Positions 16,095 through 22,842 of a stretch of DNA of 46,701 nucleotides are shown here, one piece after another. Within the stretch, counting starts at the first letter, position 1. Each line of letters opens with the position of its first letter. A program made the position numbers and the translations under genes. A model generated the notes under the pieces. That model searched no databases, was not told where the DNA came from, and worked only from the letters and a program-made list of their open reading frames with translations. Source of the DNA: Clostridiales bacterium (GTDB taxonomy: Bacteria; Bacillota; Clostridia; Lachnospirales; Lachnospiraceae); assembly GCA_029010495.1 (NCBI GenBank), contig JAQXKO010000022.1, positions 1 through 46,701 on the forward strand. Reading direction: 5' to 3'.

Positions 16095-16931
16095 ATGTTT
16101 GGCTATGTACTTATTAACAAAGCAGAGCTTAAATGCAGGGAATTTGAGGAGTATGGGGGAATATATTGCGGTCTCTGCATGGCTTTAAAGGAAAGTCACG
16201 GCAATATTTCGCGTTTCTGCGTTAATTATGATCTGACTTTTTTGTCAATTCTTCTGGCCGATTTATATGATGAGAAGGTACAGATTTACAAAAAAAGATG
16301 TATTGTTCATCCTTTTCATAAGAAACCGGTCATAAAGCACGGTTTTCAGGAGTATTGCGCCGATATGACACTGCTCCTTTCTTATTATAAGTGTATGGAT
16401 GACTGGAACGATGAAAGGAAACTGACACGTTATATCTATGCGGCGTTACAAAAACGCAGGGTTAAAAAAATCATCGCCAAATATCCTGATAAATGCAGGG
16501 AGATTAAAAAGCTTCTTTCGACACTTTCCGAGGAGGAAAAGAAAAACTGTGACAATATTGATAAGGGTGCATCCGTTTTCGGCTGCATTCTGTCAGAAAT
16601 ATTTGCCGTAAAGAATGATAATTTTACAAATATCTTAAAGAATCTGGGCTTTTATCTTGGAAAATACATTTATGTTCTGGATACATATCTTGATTATGAG
16701 GACGATATGAAGCATGGTCGTTATAATCCTCTTTTCAATCAGGAAAATGACGATAATCTGAAGGAAAAGGTTAAGAAAATGCTGACGGAGCTTATTTCAA
16801 TGGCGGTCGTAAATTATGAGTTGCTGCCTTTGTGTGAATATGCGCCGATATTAAATAATATTCTTTATTCCGGCGTTTGGACAAGGTTTTACGAAAAAGA
16901 TAAAAAGAATAACAAAACGTCAAATAGTTAA
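16095..16931 (+). CDS. DUF5685-type helical protein
   Basis: A 278-aa, largely helical protein with conserved-looking motifs: FGYVLINKAELKCREF at the start, YGGIYCGLCMAL (Cys pair), NYDLTFLSILLADLY, YYKCMDDWNDE, and GKYIYVLDTYLDYEDD followed by RYNPL. These fit the DUF5685 family; the acidic DxxxDYEDD motif recalls isoprenoid-synthase-like helical folds, but no catalytic function is established. CGGAGGG precedes ATG 16095. Sits between the AAA+ gene and the J-like gene, with 4 nt to the next frame. Confidence 0.75.
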   Translation: MFGYVLINKAELKCREFEEYGGIYCGLCMALKESHGNISRFCVNYDLTFLSILLADLYDEKVQIYKKRCIVHPFHKKPVIKHGFQEYCADMTLLLSYYKCMDDWNDERKLTRYIYAALQKRRVKKIIAKYPDKCREIKKLLSTLSEEEKKNCDNIDKGASVFGCILSEIFAVKNDNFTNILKNLGFYLGKYIYVLDTYLDYEDDMKHGRYNPLFNQENDDNLKEKVKKMLTELISMAVVNYELLPLCEYAPILNNILYSGVWTRFYEKDKKNNKTSNS

Positions 16932-16959
16932 GTTATTGTGTGGGGGGAGAAGAAAACAG

Positions 16960-17979
16960 ATGGGAAGAAATGAAGATGATTATGCGTCGCTGGGACTGGA
17001 TTCAGGCGCAACTGATGAGGAAATCGATGAGGTATATGAAAGGCTTAAGGAGTTATATTTCCCGGGAGAAACAAAGTTTATTGCAGATGCAGACATTACT
17101 TCTCCCAGATTTTTGGAACAGACAAAGGCCTATCGCAGGATAAAGCGTGAAAGGAAGGCTGCAGCTAAAAAGCTTAATGATATTCGGAAAATTAACAGTG
17201 AGCTTCCGGTTTCGGAGGTTCCGGAGCAATTCCGGGATGTAAATATGACTGACATATACGGAATAAATGCAGACATTTACAGGGATGACGGACATATTTC
17301 GGGTGATGAGTCGCAGATATCCTCTGACGAGATGTGGAACGGTTCCATGGGAGAGGAATTTGTTCAGAACAGAAAGGGCAGGCGCAGGACAAATGGAGAC
17401 GCTACGCTTAGTGCATCCGATATGCTTCTGCTTCCGGATGGTGACTCTTTAGGAAATAATAAAGGGAAGCGTCGTGTAAAGGAGGTAGCTCTGGCGGATA
17501 CCTCGGAGATTAATTCGGCAGACAAATCCGGCATTGCGCAATTTCTCGATTTTTCGGTTTTTAACGTGGAATTTCTTGAAGAAGACAGGTATTATTATAA
17601 AAATGCCATGAGAAATATCAGAGACGGTAATATGGAGGATGCCAAAAGACTTCTGCGCGGAGTAACAGAACAGCTGGCACTCTGGTCATATCTTATGGGT
17701 ATTATTTCATATTTTGAACATGATTATGTGATGGCGCGCACTTATGCACTCGATGCATTTACAAGGGAGAATGATAACCGTCATTATTGGGAGCTTGTAA
17801 AATTTCTTGAGCCGTATGCAGAGAGGCAAAGAGACCGTGAGCATCAGTTTCAGATGTATAATCCCGTTAAAAGGAGAAGAGTAAGAACATTAATTTATAT
17901 CGGTGCGGCAATTCTTGCCATAGCCATAACCGCCGCGATAATAACAAGTGTCGGTAATATGCTGGCAGTATTATCATAA
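16960..17979 (+). CDS. Tail-anchored J-domain-like protein with degenerate HPD motif
   Basis: A 339-aa protein. Its N-terminal ~70 residues resemble a DnaJ domain (DDYASLGLDSGATDEEID, then helices), but the HPD tripeptide needed to stimulate DnaK is replaced by FPG in LKELYFPGET. A long polar middle part follows, then a helical TPR-like stretch (~200-300: AMRNIRDGNMEDAKRLLRGV, ARTYALDAFTREND) and a C-terminal membrane helix (LIYIGAAILAIAITAAIITS). This predicts a cytoplasmic protein anchored by its tail. ATG 16960 follows a GGGGGGAGA stretch; a TTG at 16936 is an unlikely alternative. Probably a membrane scaffold acting with the two preceding gene products (inference). Confidence 0.7.
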   Translation: MGRNEDDYASLGLDSGATDEEIDEVYERLKELYFPGETKFIADADITSPRFLEQTKAYRRIKRERKAAAKKLNDIRKINSELPVSEVPEQFRDVNMTDIYGINADIYRDDGHISGDESQISSDEMWNGSMGEEFVQNRKGRRRTNGDATLSASDMLLLPDGDSLGNNKGKRRVKEVALADTSEINSADKSGIAQFLDFSVFNVEFLEEDRYYYKNAMRNIRDGNMEDAKRLLRGVTEQLALWSYLMGIISYFEHDYVMARTYALDAFTRENDNRHYWELVKFLEPYAERQRDREHQFQMYNPVKRRRVRTLIYIGAAILAIAITAAIITSVGNMLAVLS

Positions 17980-18007
17980 AAAAGACCTGCAGCATAAGCT
18001 ACAGGTC
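17978..18007 (-). terminator. Intrinsic terminator of the small Cys-rich gene
   Basis: A 10-bp stem (17984-17993 with 17998-18007, one mismatch) with a 4-nt loop is followed on the minus strand by six T. It ends the minus-strand gene at 18026 and may also stop the convergent plus-strand operon. Confidence 0.85.
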
Positions 18008-18025
18008 AAGACACAGCCGCAACGA

Positions 18026-18229
18026 TTATTCGATATTGTGATCCTTTGCAATCTTGTCATAAAGGTCAAGTACACAATATTCACCGTTTGATGAAAAGTG
18101 ACGGCAGTTTGTGCAGCTCTTCTCTGTTTCACAGCCGGTTGAAGAATTTTTAAGACCGCAGCTGCTGTTTGGAGCATAAGAACCACAATATTTTGCAACT
18201 GTTTCATAATTTTTTGCTGATGCTCTCAT
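18026..18229 (-). CDS. Small Cys-rich protein (67 aa)
   Basis: A 67-aa soluble protein with six cysteines (positions 15, 24, 33, 39, 42, 52), including SCTNCRHF and GEYC. The spacing suggests a small metal- or Fe-S-binding fold, but I do not recognise a named family. The start at 18229 is supported by TGAGGA on the minus strand at a 6-nt spacing; longer frames extend into the leader without a binding site. A terminator follows directly, so it is monocistronic, and a potentially pseudoknotted leader RNA precedes it. Confidence 0.7.
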   Translation of the reverse strand: MRASAKNYETVAKYCGSYAPNSSCGLKNSSTGCETEKSCTNCRHFSSNGEYCVLDLYDKIAKDHNIE

Positions 18230-18270
18230 ATTAATCCTCATTTCCGCGATAAATCGCCTTTTTTTCAAAA

Positions 18271-18376
18271 CCAAAGAGCCTGTGCAAGAGGTAACCCAAA
18301 CCTTACTTGGGGCCAGTCGCAAGTACTCTTTGGATATGATAAAGAGAGATAACTCTCAAAGGTTATTATGCACAGG
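18271..18376 (-). ncRNA. Candidate pseudoknotted leader RNA upstream of the Cys-rich gene
   Basis: Reading the minus strand, four segments occur in order A-B-A'-B': CCTGTGC (18376-18370), CCAAAGAG (18333-18326), GCACAGG (18285-18279) and CTCTTTGG (18278-18271). A pairs with A' (7 bp) and B with B' (8 bp), all Watson-Crick, and A' and B' are directly adjacent, so the helices could stack. Between A and B is hairpin GAGAG-TTAT-CTCTC; inside B/B' is hairpin CCCAA/TTGGG whose loop AGGT can pair with ACCT just downstream. No known riboswitch class was recognised. Strand and function are inferred from the adjacent gene start. Confidence 0.5.
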
Positions 18377-18584
18377 AAAAATATGTTTATACATAATAAA
18401 TAATTTGTTTGTCTTAAAAGTGTAAACTCTTAAGAAATTATGAAAATTAAACTTGGGGTTGATATTCTTCATAAAAGAACGTATAATAATTGCGCCGGCA
18501 GGTATAGATGCTAAAGTATATATAAATACTTTTATATGAAGCAATTTAAAAATTAATAATTATAATATGAACAGGAGATATGAT
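18377..18584. other. AT-rich intergenic region between divergent genes
   Basis: Together with the leader RNA this is a 355-nt gap without genes. It carries the plus-strand promoter at 18459-18487. A minus-strand promoter for the leader RNA is likely around 18395-18430 (TTTACA followed by T/A-rich -10 options), but it cannot be fixed by eye. Confidence 0.5.
18459..18487 (+). promoter_or_regulatory. Promoter of the DUF4358 lipoprotein gene
   Basis: TTGATA (18459-18464), exactly 17 nt, TATAAT (18482-18487): a near-consensus sigma-A promoter. The leader to 18585 would be about 90 nt. Confidence 0.75.
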
Positions 18585-19082
18585 ATGAAAAAGAAATTAT
18601 TACTTGTATTTGCACTTATTATGGCAATGACACTTGTTGCATGCGGCGGCAAGACTGATGATGCTTCAGACACTTCCGATAAGGGTGACAATAAAAAGCA
18701 GGAAAAGGAATTTGATGCGGCAGCACTCGTAAATGAACTTAAGTCATCAATTAAGTATGAGTCAGAGCTTGAAATGGTTGAGGCCGGTGAAATATCAAAT
18801 TATGTTGATCTTGAAGACGGTGTGGAAGCAACACTTTATTTGAGCAATGGTACTACTGCCGAGGAAATCGGTGTATTTGTGTGTAAGGACAAGGCTACTG
18901 CCGATAAGATGCTTGAAAATGTAAAGTCATATCTTTCAGACCAGAGCGAATCCTTCAAAAACTATATTCCAAAGGAATCTGACAGAATTGAAGGCGGTGT
19001 CGTTGAGATTAAAAATAATGCCGTAATCATGTGTATCAGCGGTGACAGCAACAAAGCAAAGGAAATAATAAATAAGTACTAA
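18585..19082 (+). CDS. DUF4358 lipoprotein
   Basis: A 165-aa lipoprotein. Signal peptide MKKKLLLVFALIMAMTLVAC with the lipobox Cys at 20, a polar Asp/Lys linker, then a ~115-aa domain with FDAAALVNELKSSIKYESEL, a mixed beta region (VFVCKDKATADKML) and VEIKNNAVIMCIS, fitting DUF4358. It should sit on the outer face of the membrane; the function is unknown. ATG 18585 has AGGAG at 7-nt spacing; ATG 18567 lies upstream of that site. It precedes a DHHW lipoprotein gene by 58 nt, a pairing that suggests a joint role in envelope polysaccharide modification (inference). Confidence 0.82.
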   Translation: MKKKLLLVFALIMAMTLVACGGKTDDASDTSDKGDNKKQEKEFDAAALVNELKSSIKYESELEMVEAGEISNYVDLEDGVEATLYLSNGTTAEEIGVFVCKDKATADKMLENVKSYLSDQSESFKNYIPKESDRIEGGVVEIKNNAVIMCISGDSNKAKEIINKY

Positions 19083-19110
19083 TAATAATTAGAGGGAAAG
19101 GATACAGATT

Positions 19111-19134
19111 TTCCTGCCCGTACGGGTAAAGGAA
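19111..19134 (+). promoter_or_regulatory. Hairpin that may mask the ribosome binding site of the DHHW gene
   Basis: The palindrome CCCGTACGGG (19117-19126) is flanked by TTCC (19111-19114) and GGAA (19131-19134), giving a hairpin whose 3' arm contains the AAAGG ribosome binding site used by the GTG at 19141. Pairing would lower translation of the downstream gene relative to the first gene. Confidence 0.35.
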
Positions 19135-19140
19135 TATTCA

Positions 19141-20325
19141 GTGAATTATATGAGAATAAAGAAAGTGGCTGCTCTTTTTCTTGCAGCAATAATGACTTAC
19201 AGTCTTACAGCCTGCGAAAGCAAAGATGATGACAAAAAAATTGTCGGTAATTCCTTCAGCGGTGAAATAACTACATGTACGCCTACTCCGAAGAATGGCG
19301 GTAATGGAGATAATGTAACTCCGGCTCCGACAGATGTGACGGGAGGAAATAATACGGACCCGGGCAATACTCCGGTGCCTACCGAGGATATCAAGCCGGC
19401 TGAGTATGAAAAGATTACCACAACCGAAAAGCCTGTAAAGAGCGGCGCAGTGATAATTATCGGAAAGCAGGCCTTTGAGGGGTATAATTACCAGGATAAA
19501 AGAGCTGATTCTTATGCAAAGACAGTAAATGATTTTGCAGATAAGATGAAGGGCAAGGCAAAGGTTTACAGTATTGTTATTCCTCTTTCTGCAGGCATTA
19601 CAATGCCTGATGCTTATCAGGGAGCACCTGTAGGCAATTCCGATATGTTAAGTTCCTTAAAATCAATTTACGGAAAGCTCGGTGACAATGTAATTCAGGT
19701 GCCGATTTATGACACTTTAATGCAGCACAGAAAAGAATATATTTACTTTAACACCGACCATCACTGGACGCAGCTGGGCGCTTATTATGCTTATGTAGAG
19801 TTTTGCAAGAAATCAGGAAAGGTGCCTGAAAAGCTTTCAGAGCTAAAAAAGGTTTCTTATAAAGGTTTTACAGGGTCCTTTTGCAAGGATACGGGAAGTC
19901 AGATTCTTTATGATAATCCTGATACACTTGATACCTATGCACCTAAATCAGAGTGTGTAATGACTGTTACCGACTCAAATGGTAAGGAATTCAAATGGCC
20001 GGTAATAAATAATGTTTCAAACTATAAAAGTAATGTAAAATATTCTGCATTTATTGCAGGTGATAACCCATATACAGTAATTAACAATAAAAATCTTTCC
20101 GACGGCAGCGCATGTATTCTTGTCAAGGAATCCTTCGGAAATGCATTTGCACCGTTTCTTGCAGATCATTATGAAAAAGTGTATGTGATCGACTATCGTT
20201 ATTACAAGGGCACTTTATCGGAGCTTGTAACAAAGACCGGAGCAAAGGAAGTTATTTTTGCAAATAATGTTTCAATGATTAGAAACACATATCTTATAGG
20301 ACAGCTTTCCGGAATTGCAAAATAA
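19141..20325 (+). CDS. DHHW-family lipoprotein (AlgX/AlgJ-like SGNH fold)
   Basis: A 394-aa lipoprotein: signal peptide ending LTAC, a long Thr/Pro/Gly linker (~45-90), then a domain with IYFNTDHHWTQLGAYYAY (the DHHW motif), VKESFGNAFAPFLADHY and VIDYRYYKG, as in DHHW/AlgX-like proteins that take part in O-acetylation of extracellular polysaccharide. Usually an MBOAT acyltransferase gene is adjacent; none is seen here. GTG 19141 is favoured by AAAGG at 8-nt spacing; ATG 19150 would be 17 nt away. No terminator is evident before the htpG promoter region. Confidence 0.85.
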   Translation: MNYMRIKKVAALFLAAIMTYSLTACESKDDDKKIVGNSFSGEITTCTPTPKNGGNGDNVTPAPTDVTGGNNTDPGNTPVPTEDIKPAEYEKITTTEKPVKSGAVIIIGKQAFEGYNYQDKRADSYAKTVNDFADKMKGKAKVYSIVIPLSAGITMPDAYQGAPVGNSDMLSSLKSIYGKLGDNVIQVPIYDTLMQHRKEYIYFNTDHHWTQLGAYYAYVEFCKKSGKVPEKLSELKKVSYKGFTGSFCKDTGSQILYDNPDTLDTYAPKSECVMTVTDSNGKEFKWPVINNVSNYKSNVKYSAFIAGDNPYTVINNKNLSDGSACILVKESFGNAFAPFLADHYEKVYVIDYRYYKGTLSELVTKTGAKEVIFANNVSMIRNTYLIGQLSGIAK

Positions 20326-20357
20326 TCACAGTTAAAAATATAAATATTGATTTTTTG

Positions 20358-20384
20358 TTAGCACTCAATACATTTGAGTGCTAA
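20358..20384. promoter_or_regulatory. CIRCE operator (HrcA binding site)
   Basis: TTAGCACTC, nine bases, GAGTGCTAA: a perfect match to the CIRCE inverted repeat bound by the heat-shock repressor HrcA. It lies 8 nt upstream of the -35 of the htpG promoter, predicting HrcA control of htpG. Confidence 0.95.
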
Positions 20385-20392
20385 TATTTTTC

Positions 20393-20421
20393 TTGACATT
20401 TGCTCATGTTTGATATATTAT
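20393..20421 (+). promoter_or_regulatory. htpG promoter
   Basis: TTGACA (20393-20398), 17 nt, TATTAT (20416-20421): strong sigma-A promoter next to the CIRCE operator, with ~55 nt of leader to the htpG start. Confidence 0.75.
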
Positions 20422-20481
20422 TAGCTTAAGAAATAATTTTTATCTATAAACAAAATACAGATAATCTTTGGAGGTAGAAAA

Positions 20482-22473
20482 ATGAGTGAAAAGCACGGAA
20501 GCTTATCAATCAATTCGGAAAACATATTTCCGATTATTAAAAAATGGCTTTATTCAGACCATGATATTTTCATCAGAGAGTTAATTTCAAATGGCTGTGA
20601 TGCCATTACAAAGCTTAAGAAGCTTTCTCTTATGGGTGAGACAGAGCTTAAAGATGATGAAAACTTTGCAATTGTTGTTAAGGTTGATTCAGACAAAAAG
20701 ACAATTTCCTTTACCGATAACGGTATCGGTATGACTGAGGAAGAGGTTGCTACATATATCAACCAGATTGCTTTTTCGGGAGCCGCAGAGTTCCTTGAAA
20801 AATATAAGGATAAGGCCAACAGTGACCAGATTATCGGTCATTTCGGTCTTGGCTTTTATTCCGCATTTATGGTTGCTGACAGAGTAACAATTGATACACT
20901 TTCTTATAAAGAAGGCGCTAAGCCGGTATTCTGGGAGTCGGAGGGCGGCACCGAGTACAGCATGAGCGAGGGCGAGAGAACCGAAAGAGGTACATGCATT
21001 ACTCTTTATCTTGGTGAGGACAGCTATGAGTTTTCAAATGAGTATCGCGCAAGGGAAGTAATCGAAAAGTATTGCAGCTTTATGCCTTGGCCAATCTATT
21101 TTGGCGATCCTCAGTTTGGTGCAGATGATTTTGAGTCAGATGATGAAGTAACGGATGTTGAGGTCGGAGAGGACGGAAAGGCAAAGGATTCGGCTCCTGA
21201 CCCTAAAAAAGCAGTTCCTGTTAATGAGACTAATCCGCTGTGGAATCATCATCCTAATGAGTGCAGCGAAGAAGAATATAAGGAATTTTACCGCAAGGTA
21301 TTTAAAGATTATAAGGAGCCTCTTTTCTGGATTCACCTTAATATGGACTATCCGTTTAACTTAAAGGGTATTCTGTATTTTCCTAAAATTAATACAGAAT
21401 ATGATTCAATTGAGGGAACCATCAAGCTCTATAATTCACAGGTATTTATTGCCGATAATATTAAGGAGGTAATACCGGAATTCCTAATGCTCCTTAAGGG
21501 TGTTATTGACTGTCCGGACCTTCCTCTTAATGTATCACGTTCGGCACTTCAGAACGACGGCTTTGTAAAAAAGATTTCCGATTATATTACAAAGAAGGTT
21601 GCCGACAAGCTTTCCGGTATGTGTAAGGTTGATAGGGAAAATTATGAAAAATACTGGGACGATATCGCTCCTTTTATTAAGTTTGGCTGCTTAAAGGATG
21701 AAAAGTTTAAAGATAAAATGAAAGATTACATCCTTTATAAGAATCTTTCAGGCAAATATTTGACACTTGAAGAGTATTTAAAGGCAAATTACCCTGAAGA
21801 TGACGAAAAGGCAGAGGAAACTGAGGCTGCGGCTAAGGAAGGGCAGACTGATGCAGAGGCAGAAGATAAAACCCCTGATAAGAAGAAGGTATTCTATGTA
21901 ACTGATGAGGTTGAGCAGAGTCAGTACATAAATATGTTCAAGGCAGAGGGTCTTGATGCGGTAATCCTTAACCACAATATCGATTCTCCTTTTATCAGTG
22001 CGGTAGAGGCTTCAAATGAAAAGGTAAGCTTTGTAAGAATTGATGCCGATCTTACAGAATCCTTCAAAGAGGACGGAGAGCTTTCGGAGGACGAAATTAA
22101 TTCGATTTCAGAGGTGTTTAAGAAGGCAATCAATAATGATAAGGTTGAAATCAAGGTTGAAAAGCTTAAAAATGCAGAAATATCAGGCATAATAACGCTT
22201 TCTGAGGAAGGAAGACGTATGGCTGACATGATGAAGATGTATGGTTATGGACAGGATATGAGTATGTTCGATACACCAAAGACACTTGTTCTTAATGCAA
22301 ATAATGAGCTTGTAAAAAATATTATTGCACATCCTAAGGCAAAGAATACCTCTCTTTATTGCGAGCAGGTATATGACCTTGCAAGACTTGCACAGTCGCC
22401 TCTTAAGCCGGACGAATTTGCAAAATTTATTGAGAGAAGCAACAGGCTTCTGATGCTTCTTGCAGCAAAATAA
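20482..22473 (+). CDS. htpG: Molecular chaperone HtpG (Hsp90)
   Basis: A 663-aa Hsp90 with the GHKL ATP-binding N-domain (IFIRELISNGCDAITKLKKL, FTDNGIGMTEEEV, IGHFGLGFYSAF), middle domain (LNMDYPFNLKGILYFP, PLNVSRSALQNDGFVKKI) and C-terminal dimerisation region (NRLLMLLAAK end). It refolds client proteins in the cytoplasm. It carries charged linkers, one acidic (DDFESDDEVTDVEVG) and one at ~435-465 rich in Glu/Ala. A strong site GGAGG precedes ATG 20482. Control by CIRCE/HrcA is predicted from the perfect operator upstream; a terminator follows at 22569. Confidence 0.98.
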   Translation: MSEKHGSLSINSENIFPIIKKWLYSDHDIFIRELISNGCDAITKLKKLSLMGETELKDDENFAIVVKVDSDKKTISFTDNGIGMTEEEVATYINQIAFSGAAEFLEKYKDKANSDQIIGHFGLGFYSAFMVADRVTIDTLSYKEGAKPVFWESEGGTEYSMSEGERTERGTCITLYLGEDSYEFSNEYRAREVIEKYCSFMPWPIYFGDPQFGADDFESDDEVTDVEVGEDGKAKDSAPDPKKAVPVNETNPLWNHHPNECSEEEYKEFYRKVFKDYKEPLFWIHLNMDYPFNLKGILYFPKINTEYDSIEGTIKLYNSQVFIADNIKEVIPEFLMLLKGVIDCPDLPLNVSRSALQNDGFVKKISDYITKKVADKLSGMCKVDRENYEKYWDDIAPFIKFGCLKDEKFKDKMKDYILYKNLSGKYLTLEEYLKANYPEDDEKAEETEAAAKEGQTDAEAEDKTPDKKKVFYVTDEVEQSQYINMFKAEGLDAVILNHNIDSPFISAVEASNEKVSFVRIDADLTESFKEDGELSEDEINSISEVFKKAINNDKVEIKVEKLKNAEISGIITLSEEGRRMADMMKMYGYGQDMSMFDTPKTLVLNANNELVKNIIAHPKAKNTSLYCEQVYDLARLAQSPLKPDEFAKFIERSNRLLMLLAAK

Positions 22474-22842
22474 TAACCGGCGCGGTCAGGCAACCGATAA
22501 TGCGTTGTAAATATAAATGTGATACGCATTCCCGGATAAAAAAGCTGCGAAAAATAAAATTAATATTTACTCCCGGATAAATAAGGCATAAGCTTTATGT
22601 GTCCGGGAGTTTTGTATTTTTGAGGATTTTAAATTTTTATTAACGTTTAATTTCTGTATTGTGAAATAAAATATATTGTGCTATGTTTAGGATATAAAAA
22701 AATATATTATATTTTACCGTAATGATTTATCATTTTATCGGAATTGTGATATTCAAAACCTTATATTATCTTAAAAAAATAAAGCAGCCGGACTTATCAG
22801 ACCTTTGTAAATATCAAATCCTGCTGCAGAACGGAGACAATA
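22474..22842. other. Intergenic region after htpG
   Basis: No gene is seen in these 369 nt. A hairpin AATGCGT/ACGCATT (22499-22505, 22524-22530) and two copies of TCCCGGATAAA (22530-22540 and 22571-22581) precede the main terminator. The rest is very AT-rich, with an imperfect 9-bp hairpin (around 22785-22828) in the leader of the next gene. No clear promoter could be fixed. Confidence 0.65.
22569..22621 (+). terminator. Intrinsic terminator of htpG
   Basis: ACTCCCGGA (22569-22577) pairs perfectly with TCCGGGAGT (22602-22610), enclosing a second small hairpin CATAA/TTATG, and is followed by a broken T-run (TTTTGTATTTTT). Confidence 0.85.

Noticed and set aside
18271-18376. Assignment of the pseudoknotted element to c-di-GMP-II, fluoride, preQ1, SAM or THF riboswitches
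   Set aside because: None of the conserved core sequences of these classes that I can recall is present.
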